64,000 nt of DNA from Mesodorylaimus sp. YZB2_4 (Eukaryota > Nematoda > Enoplea > Dorylaimida > Dorylaimidae): contig JASANH010001440.1 in assembly GCA_030248295.1 (NCBI GenBank), positions 496,001 through 560,000 of the forward strand. Direction: 5' to 3'. Both the position numbers and the translations under genes were made by a program. The stretch's first letter is position 1, and every line of letters begins with the position of its first letter. Shown one piece after another: positions 24,065 through 38,200 of this stretch. Under the pieces are notes generated by a model. That model did no database searches. It was not told where the DNA came from and worked only from the letters and a program-made list of their open reading frames with translations.

Positions 24065-25394
24065 ATGACTAGCACATGCGGCATTTCCGAGTCCGCTGCT
24101 CAGGCTGCATTCTATCTGAATATTGTCTCTTACCGTATCCTACTATTCTTCTATTTCTTCCTCGGCGTGAGTGGACATGTGTTTCTTTTTATTTGTTTTT
24201 ATCGTAAATCCAAAACAGAAGGCTCTTGTGCCTACCAGGTCCACGTGACTGCTGGTAAACTTTGTGAAATTTTGTCAGTCACCATTTACATTTCAACTTT
24301 CAAATTATATTCCGGATTAACCGATCATGGTGTTGAAAGATTTGCGAGCAACTACGCCTTACAATTTTTCACGGCGCATTTTGCCCAGCCGATAGCCATG
24401 TGTTTCGTGATGAATTCCTCGCTCCCCATTGTCGCAATGCTGGCTGATCGATTATTCGCTGTGTCGAAACCGGCTACTTACAAGCAACTAAAGGCCAAAT
24501 CATGTCATCGATTAGTCGCTGTTATTTGCTTTTATCTCTCAGAATTTCTTAACGTATGGGATGGCTGGGCGCTTGGAGTTTCTCCATTGTCAAGTTTTAC
24601 CAACTGCACAAACAGGATTTTTCATTTTTATGAAATGTATGTGATAGTTCCTGTTGACACTAGAACATCGTTTCATAATTGGTGCCTAGCAATTGGGTAC
24701 GTGCGTGCAACGATCGGAATCGTTTCTCTGGCACTTCTGATCATCATAAATGGCCATTTCGGCTTTGCCCTTAGAAAACGCAACAAAAAGTTAACCCAAA
24801 TGGCAACTAATAAGGAAGGAACGCAGAAAAATCGAATAGAAGCAGAGAAGGCCCAATTGACCCTGGCCATAGGCAGCTAATTTAATTGTATTCAGCGAAA
24901 TGTTACATTTTATCCACAGTATCCTCCAGTTGGTAATGCCCGATTTGATGGCTTGTTGGAAAGGAATATTTTCTCCAGTTGCGATAGCTGGCATCGAGCT
25001 GGCTAATATTTTGGATTTCATGCTTTTATTGGCTCTGAACAAAATGGTCAGAAATAATTTTTTTAGACTATTGCTCTTGCATAAAATTTTTTCAAGAAGT
25101 AACCCGAGATTGGGCAGGATTCACGAGCGAAAGTGCAAGAAATTCGTCAATCGCTCGGAACAGCTGACAATCGGGCGTATAAGCTGGCTGTTGCAGCTAC
25201 TAGCATCAGTGCCTTATCTTTCGACGTTTCTCGCGAGCATATTCGGTGGAATGATGGATATCGGTTTGCTGGCCTTGCACACTGGGCATATCTCGGTCTC
25301 CAATGCGATGACGCATAGAACGAAGATATTCTTCAATGCAATGGCGCAAAAATTGAACCGAAGCATGATCAAGCAAACCAGGATCGAAATGTAG
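24065..25394 (+). pseudogene. 7TM receptor, third family member, frameshifted before TM6
   Basis: A divergent paralogue of the receptors at 8488 and 18661. Matching landmarks include a SYRILLFF first segment, a short basic loop (YRKSKTEGSCAYQ), the TM3 end MLADRLFAVSKP (DRL version of DRY), LNVWDGWALGVS against TNVYDCWRLRVIS, and a KNRIEAEKAQ loop before TM6. The first frame stops at 24878-24880. The TM6-TM7 part (HSILQLVMPDLMACW onward) continues in another frame from about 24871. One indel therefore breaks an otherwise complete 7TM protein. The second frame runs on to 25394, further than the other members, so the true end is uncertain. It could be functional if the indel is an assembly error. 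Confidence 0.75.
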
Positions 25395-26260
25395 AGCGTC
25401 GACTCGATGTTTTTCGGTTTCGATGTGGGCTTGAACGCTTGCGTAGATGGCGTTTATGGGTTTCGGTTGAGTAGTACTGTACCACTGATCCTAGCCACGT
25501 ATTGCCGCAAGCTATTATTCGACTGCTGCAAGCTCGCCAAAAAGTTGCGCAGGTATGGATGCAGATCGGCGATCAGCATCCAACCCTACGATCCAATCTT
25601 CGCACCTCCCGCTCGCCAAACAGACTTCCAAATGCCATTTGCTTGATTTCAGGGGCTTCGATCGCCGAAATAAATACGAAAATCCTGGATTTTGTTTAGT
25701 CTGACACGAATTTTATCACTTTCCAAAAATTTCGTCAGTTCGTGTTCCAGGGCACCACAAGCCATGTTTACTGATTTTTCATAACAATAATCAGAGGAGT
25801 ACAAGCAGTAGCCTATTTATGGCCATGTATATTCAGCGTCAGCACCTTTTTTGTTAATTTGATAATTTTGCTATCAGTATTTGTTGCATATTTTTTTAAA
25901 AGGAATTTTAAAAATTGCGTCTTTCGTCTGGCAAATGCTTATGACTGATGATGAAAGCGGCCAGGTGAAAATTTGCGATCAAGTGTCCACAAAGGAACTA
26001 CTGTATGTATGAAAAGAGTCGTCTGAAACATGTCATGTTCGAAATGGCTTCGAGTTTTTGGGCATCACGTATATTTTCTGTCTGAAGAGCAACGCAAACT
26101 CCTTCGTTATGATAAGACACAAGTTACAGTCACCAACTCGCTTCTGACGAAATATTGTCCTGACGAAAAAAGTTATGCAGCAAAAAATACAGAGTTACAA
26201 ACTACAGAAAGACAGGTTACCAAAATCAGGATCGGTTTTGCCATCGCGTTTTAAATTTAT
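25395..26260. other. Intergenic, nothing firmly supported
   Basis: Two overlapping plus-strand frames at 25407-25699 have weak coding character. No domain recognised. Confidence 0.4.
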
Positions 26261-26266
26261 ACTCAC

Positions 26267-26272
26267 TTTATT
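26267..26272 (-). promoter_or_regulatory. Poly(A) signal for WDHD1
   Basis: AATAAA on the minus strand, 12 bp past the WDHD1 stop codon. It implies a very short 3' UTR. Confidence 0.6.
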
Positions 26273-26284
26273 TATGACATAAGA

Positions 26285-29200
26285 TCAATCAATGCTGACC
26301 GACTTTGCTGGCCTCTCCATCACGTCACACTCAGTCCTTTTATTCATTGCATCTGCTCGAGAAACGTAGAGTTGCCGCTCTTCTTTAGCCAGTTGGCGGA
26401 AACATTGCATTGCGTGAAGGTACAGAGCATTCGCACGCTCGTCATCTTCAGGCAGAGTACAGATCAATTCGTCCTCACGTTCTTCCATATACAGCTTGAA
26501 ACCAGTCATTTTAGGCTTCTTTTGCCTGGAATAAAAGGTTGGCTATAACCAATATCATATGCCACTATTGAAAGAACTTGTCATCTGGGTGAATAATATT
26601 CCATTCGCCACCTCCCCCCCCCCCCCGTAACAGTCAACTGAAATTCCTCTTAAACTTACTCCAAAGCAGCATCAGTTGATTCATCCGCCACCACAGTATC
26701 TTTTAGCTCAACTTTTTTCTCGCTAGGCCTGCCCTTTGCAGCAGCAAACGACTCCAGGGTAGCTTGCTTTTTCTTTTCATCCTGTAAAACCCCACTCATT
26801 CAGTCAGTTCGAGTCAGTCAAAATTGGCACAAGCTGCTTACTGATTTTGCTTTTTTCTCTCCTTTCATGTCCCCATCCCCGATAGCGTCGCACGCACTTC
26901 GTTTCTTGTTTCCATTAATAGCGAACGATGGGTCATCGAAAACGCTTGCACCTGGTGCAAGATTGCGACGCGGCGAAACGGGTTTCACTTTCTAAAACAA
27001 ATTCTCTAATCTTACTGTCAGTGTCCTCAAATGAAATACTGCTTACTTTGAATGGATTCAATCTCTGACCAATTACTGGTGTTGCCCTGTCGCTTGCAAT
27101 ATCGTCTTCCATGGCATCACACCAATCAGCACCCGTCGTGCTGTTAGACTTGCCATTTTCTTTTACTGGTTTCGCGGCCCAAGGCGAAGACCCAACTCGT
27201 GAACTCGGCGCCAATTCCTCCAACAATCGCTCCGATTCTTTCGCTTTTTTCTTTTTTATTTTTATGACTCGTTCGTCCATTCTACTCTTCTCGCAATTAT
27301 CACTACCATCAGCCAGTCTGGCTAATCGATCATCTTCTATTTCATTGATGCAATAGGTACTTGCTCGACGAGAGTCCTTGCGAGACGTTCCAACCGATGA
27401 TTGCAAACTAAATTCCTCCAGTTCCGCTTCCTCAGCACGTTGCAAGGCTAATTCACCGATTTTCTGAGCCAAAACGTGTCTTTTTAATGCAACGGCTTGC
27501 CGAATCAGAATTTGCATCCCTTCGCTAGTCGGCATCAACTTGGCGATTTCTAATGATCGGCAGTCTCGTTCGGTTTTGCAAGAGATCTGAAGCAAAAAAC
27601 AGACTACGTTGGAACAACAATCCCTCCAACATAATCATACTTCAGTCGCAAAAATAGCGGCTCCTGCAGAAGCGCCATACAGTCTGTTCAAAGAGCTCGG
27701 ACCCTCACTTTCCATAACTTACCGCGAACAGCTTCACAACAGTTTCAATTTCCACTTTCGATATATCTTCATCCCCAAAGAGTGGATCGTTGTATCCTTT
27801 CTTGATATCGTTTATGATCAACATCGACTCCAACGGCATCTTATCAGCGCCAGTATCGCACACGGGCAAAGACCAATCCATAATAGTCAAGATGGGCTTG
27901 CCTCGATTGAACGACGGATATGTGGTCCCATCTTTGCAAAGAATGTAACGAACTTGGCGCGAGGGACTTTCCAAAACGCTGACTATCCAAGCCGTTTCTT
28001 TACTTTTCACCTGAAAATGGGACCGATTGCAGGGAGCAGAAAAATCGAGGGGGAGAAAGCGACTCACCACTGCTTTTGTATCGCAAATTTGCAACCAAGT
28101 CGATTGGAATGCTCTGTTGACTAATCGAATGATACCATTCGAATCAGACGTGACTAATGCACCACTTGCCATAAACCTGGAATGAAGAAAACAATGGATT
28201 AAGCTCTCCCACTTCCCTAGCTAACACAAAGGACCTAATACCGATTAGTAAGCTGAACTTACCCTAGCCAAGTCAAAGTAGACTTAGGGCTAATTGGTAA
28301 TCTTCCTTCCACATCCGGTTTCACTCTGAGATTGCTGATCTTCATGTTTCCCACTTGTACATTATACAGAGCAAAGGTTAAACACTGATCGCCTTCCAAC
28401 CCTGAAAAAGAATGTCTACTCAGTCTGGACAACAAAATTGCTCTCCTTTCATCGGCATTAGACCAGAACCCTTCCCCCCCCCCCCCAGAAAAACTATTCT
28501 CCTTACCACACACATGACACTTACCCATGCCATCATGATAGACAACAGCCAAACGCCTCCCTTTCCCGCACATGGTCACGATAGGGCCAGACAGCGTGAA
28601 GATGAAACGTTGAATTCCAGTCATTGTGAAAATACGAACGATCCGTTGGTCGGTGGCAAAGGCAACCCAGTCCAAGCCCAAGCAAAGGCACTGACAAAAA
28701 TTAAGATAAATTAAAATAATAATTCTACAGCGTCTACATACTTTAATGCACTCTCCAGATGGTACGTCGATCGTCCACTCTTTGGCAGCCGTATCCCACG
28801 CTTTCAAGTGCATGACTCGCAATTGACTGAAACGTAAACCAAGTCACTTAATAACCATGATAAATCTGCCGGTCAAACAGTATGTCCAAAACATACCTCT
28901 TCTCTGATTTTTCCTCCTGTTCATGACCACAGCTGGCGAAAGCCGCGGCATCAAGATTCAGATCAGCCAAAGTGAATTTTGTTGCTGAGTTATCAAAGGT
29001 GAATTGATGATGCACAGAAGCGTCGTGATATTGTACTTCGATCGTGTTGTCACCCGCGCTATTGTAATGTTTAATGAGCCCATCAGCGTTCCATTTCTGA
29101 CAAAGAGACAGGCTATTTGACAGGAAATGCTCTACAGTATAGCTGTTTCTTTAAGTTTCATCATGCACCTGGCTTATCACTGTGTGACAAGCATTCTTGG

Positions 29201-32200
29201 TGGTGAGGAGATCGATATACTCTCACGTCACCACTCCGGTTTATGTTTCAGCGGCAGGTACAGCAACGAAACTTGCCTTCTCCAGTCGGAGTTTTTTGTC
29301 CTTCTTAAGTCTCCCGCCGTCTGGATACGCTGGTTACAACTGACTCCTGGATACAATCAGAACAACTAGCACTCTTCCCAAAGAACACAGCGCATGGGGC
29401 CATCTACTTGCAATCAGATTCTACATTCGCTGCATCATGGCGAAGTCTAGAGTCCAATACCAAGTCTCATCCTCAGCCTATTAACTCCCACATGCATCCC
29501 ACATAAAACTTAAAATTTGTCTGTAATACAGCCCGATAGTTCATTAAGGAACTTATTCTTTACAAGAATGAAGAAATCAAACGGAAGTAATTTGAAGTTA
29601 CTTACAGGGGGACCATTGATTTAACTTCCAATTTACAAAATTGGTGCTTTAATAGCTTATCTTTTTGCCAATTAATTTTGCTTTGCAAAAGCAATGTTAC
29701 CCACTCACCATGCATCGTTCCGCGACACTTTCCGGCATCGACCCCACGACGAATGGTGGCTGAGGAATAGTTGGACGCCAAGACGGTGCCAAGTTGGAAG
29801 TGGCTACTGGAAACGTTTCCACGAGTTCTCTCTCCGCCATCGCATCGCTAAAGTCGTCGGGGATTGGCGCATTTTCGCGTTCAATAGAATTTCCAAACTC
29901 GTCCAAACCGATTTTGGAATTGTATATCTTTTTTAAAGCTCCAATATCCACGTCTGAAACAGAAGTATCAAGAAATTATTGGAACGCAAAAAAGGCAGAA
30001 AATACCAAAGTTCAGATCTTCATGAAAACACCTGCCATGAAAGGCATATTTTAAGAAACCCATCTTGTTTAACAGGTGATGGGGCAGATGTAATGACCGC
30101 ATGTCAGTAGGCCTATGACCAGCACTTTTGAAATTTTTATGGCAAGGGCGCACCATACAATGCTTGTTGGAGAGCTTGAGACTTGAGCTAAAGGAGGTAG
30201 AGAAAATTGAAAGCAAGAGTTAAACCCGGTTTTTTATGAGTAAAATTACGTAAGTGAACTATCGCAAACAGAAACTGTGGTTATTTTTGGCTTTACTTAG
30301 TTCAAAGAATCCTGAACCTTTAGAATTAGATTTTTTTACATCAAACTGTAAAACACATTTGAATGTTGCGCAGATTTTTTAGCCGTCTTGACCTCAACAT
30401 ATTTACATGTCATCGACTCATTTTAGCACAACCCCTTTCAGCTGATAATCGGCGATAAGATATGTAATGGTACTGAATAAGCCGCACTGACTTTGGTTTC
30501 CCAAAAGAAAGATGCAGACACCTCGAAAATCGATCACCTGACAAAATGTGTCTAGGAGGACCAGGGCTTATTTATGGATCCAATTTTATGCGTTTTGCTG
30601 AAAGGATAACGTTACTTCATATGCAATGCAGCAACATGCACCGTACACATCACCAAGGTCAAGACGTTGACCACACAACGCTGTTTTATGGTTCTCAGGC
30701 AACAATGGCACTTGGTTTTGATCTATCAGGGTCCACACAAGGAACGGAAAATGACTTTTCCAGGATTTCCAGACAAAAATTAGATTTTTTTCTGATTATT
30801 CCACAACCCCATGACTAATTTATTCACACGTGATTTACCGAATTCCAGAATCATGAGCAGGGACAGAGACAAGATGAGTGATTCGATATTTGGAACCTCA
30901 AAATACAATTTCTTAGTTTCTGCTGACTTCTATTTTCCAGCCGCTTCTTATCGTTAGACTCCATAACTTTTCCAGGTTTTCCATCCTTGTATGAACCTTG
31001 TCTCTGCTAAACATGGCACGAAGCCAATGCCGCGCTCAATCCTATGCTAAAACCAGTTCACATACCATCGCCAGCCAAAATCTCGTCTTCATCATCGCTC
31101 GCGACTCGATGTTTATATTGATGTTTCTTGCCACCTATTTTTGACGCCCCATCATCATCGCCGCTCCCCTCCTCTTCGTTGATATCATCATTCTCGATAG
31201 CCATTCTCGTCAATTTCCGTTTCGTTTCTGCCTTTCCTGTCTCGTTCTCAGCTACGGATGACTTATCCAGCACAATATCTTTCAAAACACTCACGTCGCC
31301 CAATACATCGCATAGGATCAATGCATTCTCAGTATTCGGGTCCCAGCCGATAGCGCAGACATGCGCCTTCTTGGGAAATTGTTTTCTGAAAAAAGATTGG
31401 ACTACAGATTGCCGAATTGGAAAAAAAAGATGCGATTACCTCGCCAGCAGTTCTCCAGTCAAAACATTCCATATGCACACTTTCCCGCATAATGTGCCAG
31501 CAGCGATATATCTACCACATTTGCTGTAAGAGCAGACGCTGAACCATAGCTCCTAAAACATATGCACAATTTATTAGACATTCTTTTTGATCTCACGATT
31601 TGAAATTTTGATTGAAAAGACCCTCCTGAGCAACCAAGACCCATACGTGGCCGAATCCGATTCCCACCCAAGGCTCAAATTTTCAGTTGTATCTTGTTCA
31701 TATAAAGTAATCAGGGTATTCATTTCAGCATACAATTCATGAACCTGTGCAAAAGCTCTGTTGTTTCGCCGAGAGTGACTTTTGTCGAGGTTCGAGGTTT
31801 TTGCTAACAAGCTCTCATTCATTATGTGCCGTGTTCAACGTTTAAATACATGTCCATGCTTTTCTGACTGTATTTTCAATGGGAAAATCACCCACAGAAA
31901 TAAAATGCAGGCGATATGAAAGAAGCAGGCCTACACAGTGATTTAATTAAGCTAACAAAAAATTGCGGAATTATTAGCGTGTGAGTAGCAGGCACACTTG
32001 TGCGACTTGTCTCCAAACTAAGGAACAGCTTATTGATTGCATCTGGCTCGTGAACCTCGACGCTCGGTCGTTTTTCCTCAAGGTCGAGGTCAGGGGTGGC
32101 CACCCACGGCCGAACACTAAAAAAATTCCTTCCTCGAACTAGCGTTCGTTCGGGATCCCGATCCCGACCAGTCTAGACCCTCCCGAACCCGATCCCGAGA

Positions 32201-35200
32201 AAAAGTGGTCGGGATTGGTGTATGGGGGAGAATGTCATGATCGAATAAAACTATTCCAGAAAATGCAGAATTCCTGCTTTTTTTGAAATACAATCTGCGC
32301 ACAGTTGGATATGGTGTCAGCCAGCATTTTCCATTGCCTGTTCAGTCACGATGGTGGGCCATCATCAGCTGCTGCGTAAGCTGACAACATTCTGATCAGC
32401 ACTGACTCACGACGATTAGAATGTTTCAGACAGGGTGACATGGTCATGGCGATTAGAATGTTTGAGAAGGGGAAATATTGAGACTGTGGAGGATGACTGA
32501 ATCGATAGAGAGGAAGGAAGGGATTTGCTTGCTAATTTGTAACGGATTCTCCGCTGTTTTTGCTTGCCTGATTTTGAATTCAATGATAAATACTGTACTA
32601 AAAATAATAAAGGAAAGGGGCATTCTATTTGCCTACTTGGGGTAGGTCGCAGGTATTGCTATTAAAAACGCTACATATCTTAAAATCCCGATCCCGGCCG
32701 GGATTGAGCGAGTCCCGATCATGAAAAAAGTGATCCCGAACGAACGCTACCTCGAACTAAGCTAACAATAAGCCTTGCTGAAGCTGAAGATTCAGATTCA
32801 ATTTCGGAACCGCTGCAAGAATTTCTTGTCCAATTGTTGACTCACCAGTTTACCGTGCATCACTTCCTTTTTTCTGTCCAGGTGTATCTTTATTTATAGA
32901 CTTCCCGAACAAACCTTTCCATGCTCTTCTCCTAGGAACAAGTTTTAGCTAAATACCCCAGTGCCGACTCTTACGAGCCAACGTTTTTCGCCACCATCCA
33001 CCCAGCAGAGTGCGTGTTAATCTTCCTCCCCATGCACCAAAAAAAGACCAGTCATAAGATTAATTGCGCCAGTTCATTCTTGTTGCCCCAGGTAATTTTT
33101 AGAAGAACCTCTTCTCGTCACCCATTAATTCTTCAAATCCACACATAACACAACAGACGAGTACCTGTTCTGACTCTTGCTGATGTTGGTTAGCGGACGA
33201 AACTGATCCTGAATCGCAACCACTCGTCGTCGTACGTCGATTCAGAAGCGTCTTACACAATTTCCAACCACTTTTTCGTTCGTACAATTGCACACCGTCA
33301 CGTACGGGTATGGCCAAAAACTAGAATGTACAGAACATACATACTGTAAGAGGTGGGCATAGAAAATGTAAAGGCGCGTGAGCGAGTGGAAAAAATGCGC
33401 AAATCTGTCCAGTATTAAAACCAAGCATACGAATAAACATCGCTCTAATACCGCTTTTGGCCAGGCGTTAGAAAGTGGTCGTCCTGCCTGTGTCTAGAAG
33501 AACATTGGCCTGATTTCCCCTTTCTATGCATTCCTCTTCGCCTGCTTCCTGTCTTCTATGCATTATCCTCAAAAATCTTCCGGATCTGCTTTTTAAAATT
33601 TTTCTTATGTTCTACACACGGGTGATCTCTTTGCAAAAACTTGGCTTTTTTCTCCAGGCTAAAAAATTTCACTTTTGTTTCCTTCGAGAGCACATGCCAT
33701 TGCGCCTGTTTAAACAGCAGGCCAGCTCTTATATCCTTTCAACCTGTTCACCATGGCGGGCACCGGGTGATGGTTGAATTCTGTTACGCAAGCTGGTAAA
33801 GAAAGAAAAAGAAGAAAAATTGTAATGTCATTTTTCAAACTCACCTCGCCTTCTCGCGGTTCCCAACACAAACGACCCAACGGACGATCAGTTCTGAAAA
33901 GATGGAGGGCTTTGTTGGTTGCTTATTTACTTTTAGCCTGGTTGATGGTTGGCAGCTGTATGGTTACTCATTCCTGGATCCTATGTCTCCTTTTGACTTC
34001 TTCTAATACCCCAGTAGCAAACACTGATCCTATCTCTTATTTGGTCCATTCCCTAAATTCTCCTTTGCACAAACCTAAAATATCGTAATTGTATTGTCAA
34101 ATCAATCTGTCGACAAAGCGCCTAAACAGGATTGATGTCCGGCTGCTTGGAAATTCTACGCGTCTAGTTATTATGCGCTATTCGCCTCAGTAGTAGCTCA
34201 TCCATAAAAGGGATGCTGGTTGGCTGTTGACTTTTCGATCTTTCCTTCAACGGTACAAGACTGGTGAGCGTGTGTGGGGGAGACATTATGTAGCGAATGG
34301 TGAGTAAGCGGGACGCAGAGTGTGGCTGGTCATGAAGTGCCCATAGCTAACTGTCCGAATCTTGACTGGTGGGGGCGGTGGACTTCACGCTTTCCCAGAA
34401 ACACAGCTATTCATTTCATATGGCCCATTATATGTGCCACTCCCTGGGCTAGTTACATAGATTAAAAACAAGTTTATGGTGGGAATCTATGCACATCAGG
34501 AATGCAGTATCACTGCTCCTCGAAGAACAATCTTCTTTAATTAACTTTCAAAACCGAAATCATCTTATCCACTACGAAGTCGCTTCCTACTGCTGGCTGA
34601 AAGTGACCGTTTCCCTAGTCCAACGTCTCATCCACACATCTGCATCCCACCCTCCACTGCTTATCTCGCCCGCCTGATTCACCTATACAACTATTGCCGT
34701 GACTTCCAAAAAGAGCTTCCTCTGTGTCACAGATTTGCGCGTAGGAAGGAATTGCTTTTTACAAAACGACCAGCTAACACTGTGATCTAACCATCCTGAA
34801 TTTTGTAGTGGCTGTTTCGCTGGCAAGTGACGATGTATTTTTTACGCTAGCGCACCTTGCACGCTACCAGGCGGAACACTAGCCCTTTCTGCCCTGTCAA
34901 GTATGGCACCAGGGAATCGTGTTGGGTTAGCCGACATAGGTCTTTTTTCTAACGCCCATCTCGTTTACTTTGGCGCTCACTAACAACAAAAGTTGGCATT
35001 TTGTCGAGTCTTTTGTTGCGCTAAAGAAAAGCTTCTTCACGAACTGCTCGTTGCGCCATCAGTCACGGAAGACGCCGACCAGTTGGGTGTGTATACACAA
35101 GGCGATTCGACTCGCTTCACCGCTTCTCTGCTATGAGACACACAGACGCAGTCAGTCTGAACGAGACACCCTTTGGACTGGATAGAATACTGATCAATGG

Positions 35201-38200
35201 TCGGACTAGTCAGTTTTTGATAGCTAAAACTTGTCTTCGTCGCGAATCTGTTGAACTTGTTTTATTGTCTTGGTTGGTTAGCTAGCCGGGCTTGATCGCG
35301 AAGAAGCCAAGCCAGCATTTCTGGTTGCTTGCTTTGGAGAGCGCATACCGGATGAGGGCGGAGGTGGGTACTTGACTGATCTGCTCAGCAAGATCGGTTC
35401 CTAGGATTCGTGAGAGAGTCAACAAAATTGAAATAGAAAGTTGCTACTTTTACTGCGCTTTCGCAATTCATCTTCATCTGCCTACGTTTGAACATTCGAT
35501 TAGGTTAGCTAATTTTAGCTAGCTATCTGCGTGAAGCCGGATCATAATTTTAAACCCTTGCAGATTAGCTTAAATTTCGTGAAGAATGGCCACCCTGACG
35601 AATCATCCCAACGAAACTGTTATCGCGGTACCACCGTCTTCGATTGGCGCCTACCAAAAGACGCCCAACATCAAACGTCATGTTCAATTGTATCGTTTTG
35701 GGAAATCGGGCCTCTTAGGCAAAAAAGGATGGAAAGAAAGTAACGTCATCATCTATGATGATTCGGCGCTAAAAATTTTCAAGGATGCCGAGGGCCATAA
35801 AACATCGATCAGACCCATTCGACTGGAAGATGTCGTTTTGGATTTGGCTTTTGGCACTGCAGCATCCAAATATGGACCGCCTCCTATCGTGGGCGACGAA
35901 CACAACTACATCGATCCGAACTACTTTATTGCTATTCCAGAAACGAAAGAGCGAAACAAGATTCATTGGTTCGCTGCAAAAGATGAACCCAGTTTGAGGG
36001 AGCTCATGCATGTCATCGCTGAAACTGTGGCTGGCAAAGTGAGACCACCGCAAATGGGCAAAGGTGCGAAAGGACGATATACCACTCACGACGAAAATGA
36101 AAAATGGGTGACTTATTGGCAATCACAGCAACATGCCAATGAGCAGCATGAAGAAGCGACGAATGGCGCTACCAAAGGGGTATCGATAGCGCAACCAATT
36201 ATTGCAAAGCCTGTGCCCATCCCTTCACCACCATCACCAAAAGAGAAAGGAGGCAAGCAACCAAGTCCAGCCGCAGCTTTAGTCCAAATGCCACAGACCT
36301 TTGAGTCTCTGCATTTGGAACCAGATTATAATCTTCGCGATGAAAACGAAACCGATTTGGTGCCTGTGGTGCGTTTGGTAAACGGAAAGCGCATCAAAGA
36401 GAACGTGGTTAGGAAGCCAATCAACCAACACAGCCCGCCGAGGACCACGCCCACCATACCGAGCCCAATTACCACCAAAATTTCACCTTCGCCTATTACA
36501 TCGATTCGCCACGATGAATATAAGAATGGAAGGAACCTAATCACTGATCAATATTCTGGTTCATATCAATCCAAGTATAACTCTACATCCACTGGCCCTA
36601 CTATCCTGAAAACATCACCTTCGCCAATCACAGGCCGCCGTTATGACGACTATAAGGACAGCCGTCAAACCAACGTTACCACTTCCGATCAATACACTGG
36701 CTCTTACCAGTCCAAGTATAACACTTCATCGACCACTGGGCCCAGCATTCTAAAACCTTCCCCATCGCCCATCGCGAGCCGACGCGACGATTTAAAGAAT
36801 GGTCGTCAAACCAACATTGCGACACCATACAAGACCGAAATCAGCACTTATCTTGTGGGTGGGCAACCAGACACCACAACCACCAATATCGCCATCATGG
36901 CCACCCCCATCAAAGACCACTTCTCGCAGCACAACGAGCGAGAAGAATTAGTCAGTGAGAGTCAAAAAACAGTGATCAACGTGGGAACGAGTGAACGCGA
37001 GGTTTCAAGCGTGGAAAATTCGGGCGACGGTGTCACCACTTTTAAAACGACCAAGCACAGCACGTACCATCGTAGCACAGTCACCACATCGAGCGAGTAG
37101 AGCGATCCTCACTAAATCGACTGATTATTACCCGAACAAAATCCCCAGACAAGCCCTTATACTGCATCAAATCACGATAGCACAGTTCCCATATTCTCTA
37201 CTGGTTTTGTAAATACCGAGCACGAATAGATTTATTGCTGGCTCGCGATCTGTTCCATATTTGTAGGAGTTAAACCTTAGGCGCACAACTGATAAAAAGT
37301 AGCCGTATGTTCTCGTCATTTATCAACCGTCCTTAGACAATTTTAGGCTCTATTTATACACCCACATCCGCCGTTTACTTCGCGGTTTATTTTGCTTGAA
37401 ATAAAATTTATGCGTGAAACTTTTGCGTTAATAAATGTGGGCAAGTATTGCTTTTGCAGCCAGCTACAGTAGACTGGTATATAATAGACATTAAGTGCAG
37501 AATTTGTGGTGATCCAGAAAAAGCTGACTCGCTTACCTGATATCATTAGTCTTCATAAGCAAGTTTGGTAAAGCATGGACGCACTCCTCATCCAATAATT
37601 TCCAAATTCGCACCGACCCATCACCAGAAGCAGACGCAAGGAATTCTTCTCGTGGATCCAAAGCCAAGCTTAAAACAGGCGCGGTGTGCTCATCTCCGAA
37701 AGTGGTAAATCGGTGAGTGGCAAGACTGACGTTACGAATGACCCCTAGTTCGCTAAAATCGGAAAGGTGAGCAAGCATTAACGTTATGTAAGTATCCAAG
37801 ATGAGGCATGTGGGGATATAGTTTGCTTGAGGTCGTAGAGTCCTGATCCTAAACAGAGCGACTTACCTCGACGCAACAAACAGATTTCCTCCGTCCTTGG
37901 TCAAGGATAAATGCGTTATGGGCAATGTAAATCTGGTGATCACACCATCGTCAGGCTGTCGAGTCGATCTGGTGAATCCTTTGACCATGCCGGATGTCGC
38001 TGCACCGACGTAAATTTTATCATCCTACAAATATAATTGCACGATTAAAAACCTGCAGCTAGGAGGAGCGATAACGTGTGTTCGGAGAACCAGCCTAAAC
38101 CAAATAATGCAGCTGAGATAAAAGGTTTTGTCAATTTATCATTCCGAGAAATTATCATATAGGTTCATTCTGCGATCAAAAAATTGTGAGGTCAGTCTGG

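Noticed and set aside
25133-25699. Separate gene downstream of the third receptor
   Set aside because: Two overlapping frames look weakly coding, but there is an internal stop, no domain and no splice evidence.
27111-27356. Plus-strand frames across the WDHD1 exons
   Set aside because: They are antisense shadows of exons 16-19 and have no domain.
32980-33112. A further WD-repeat exon of WDHD1 (reads ITWGNKNELAQLIL then a TGA)
   Set aside because: It looked like the missing fifth WD repeat but has an in-frame stop. The proper exon (WFSVCSYSKCGRYIAAG...) was found at 31552-31440 with matching phase.
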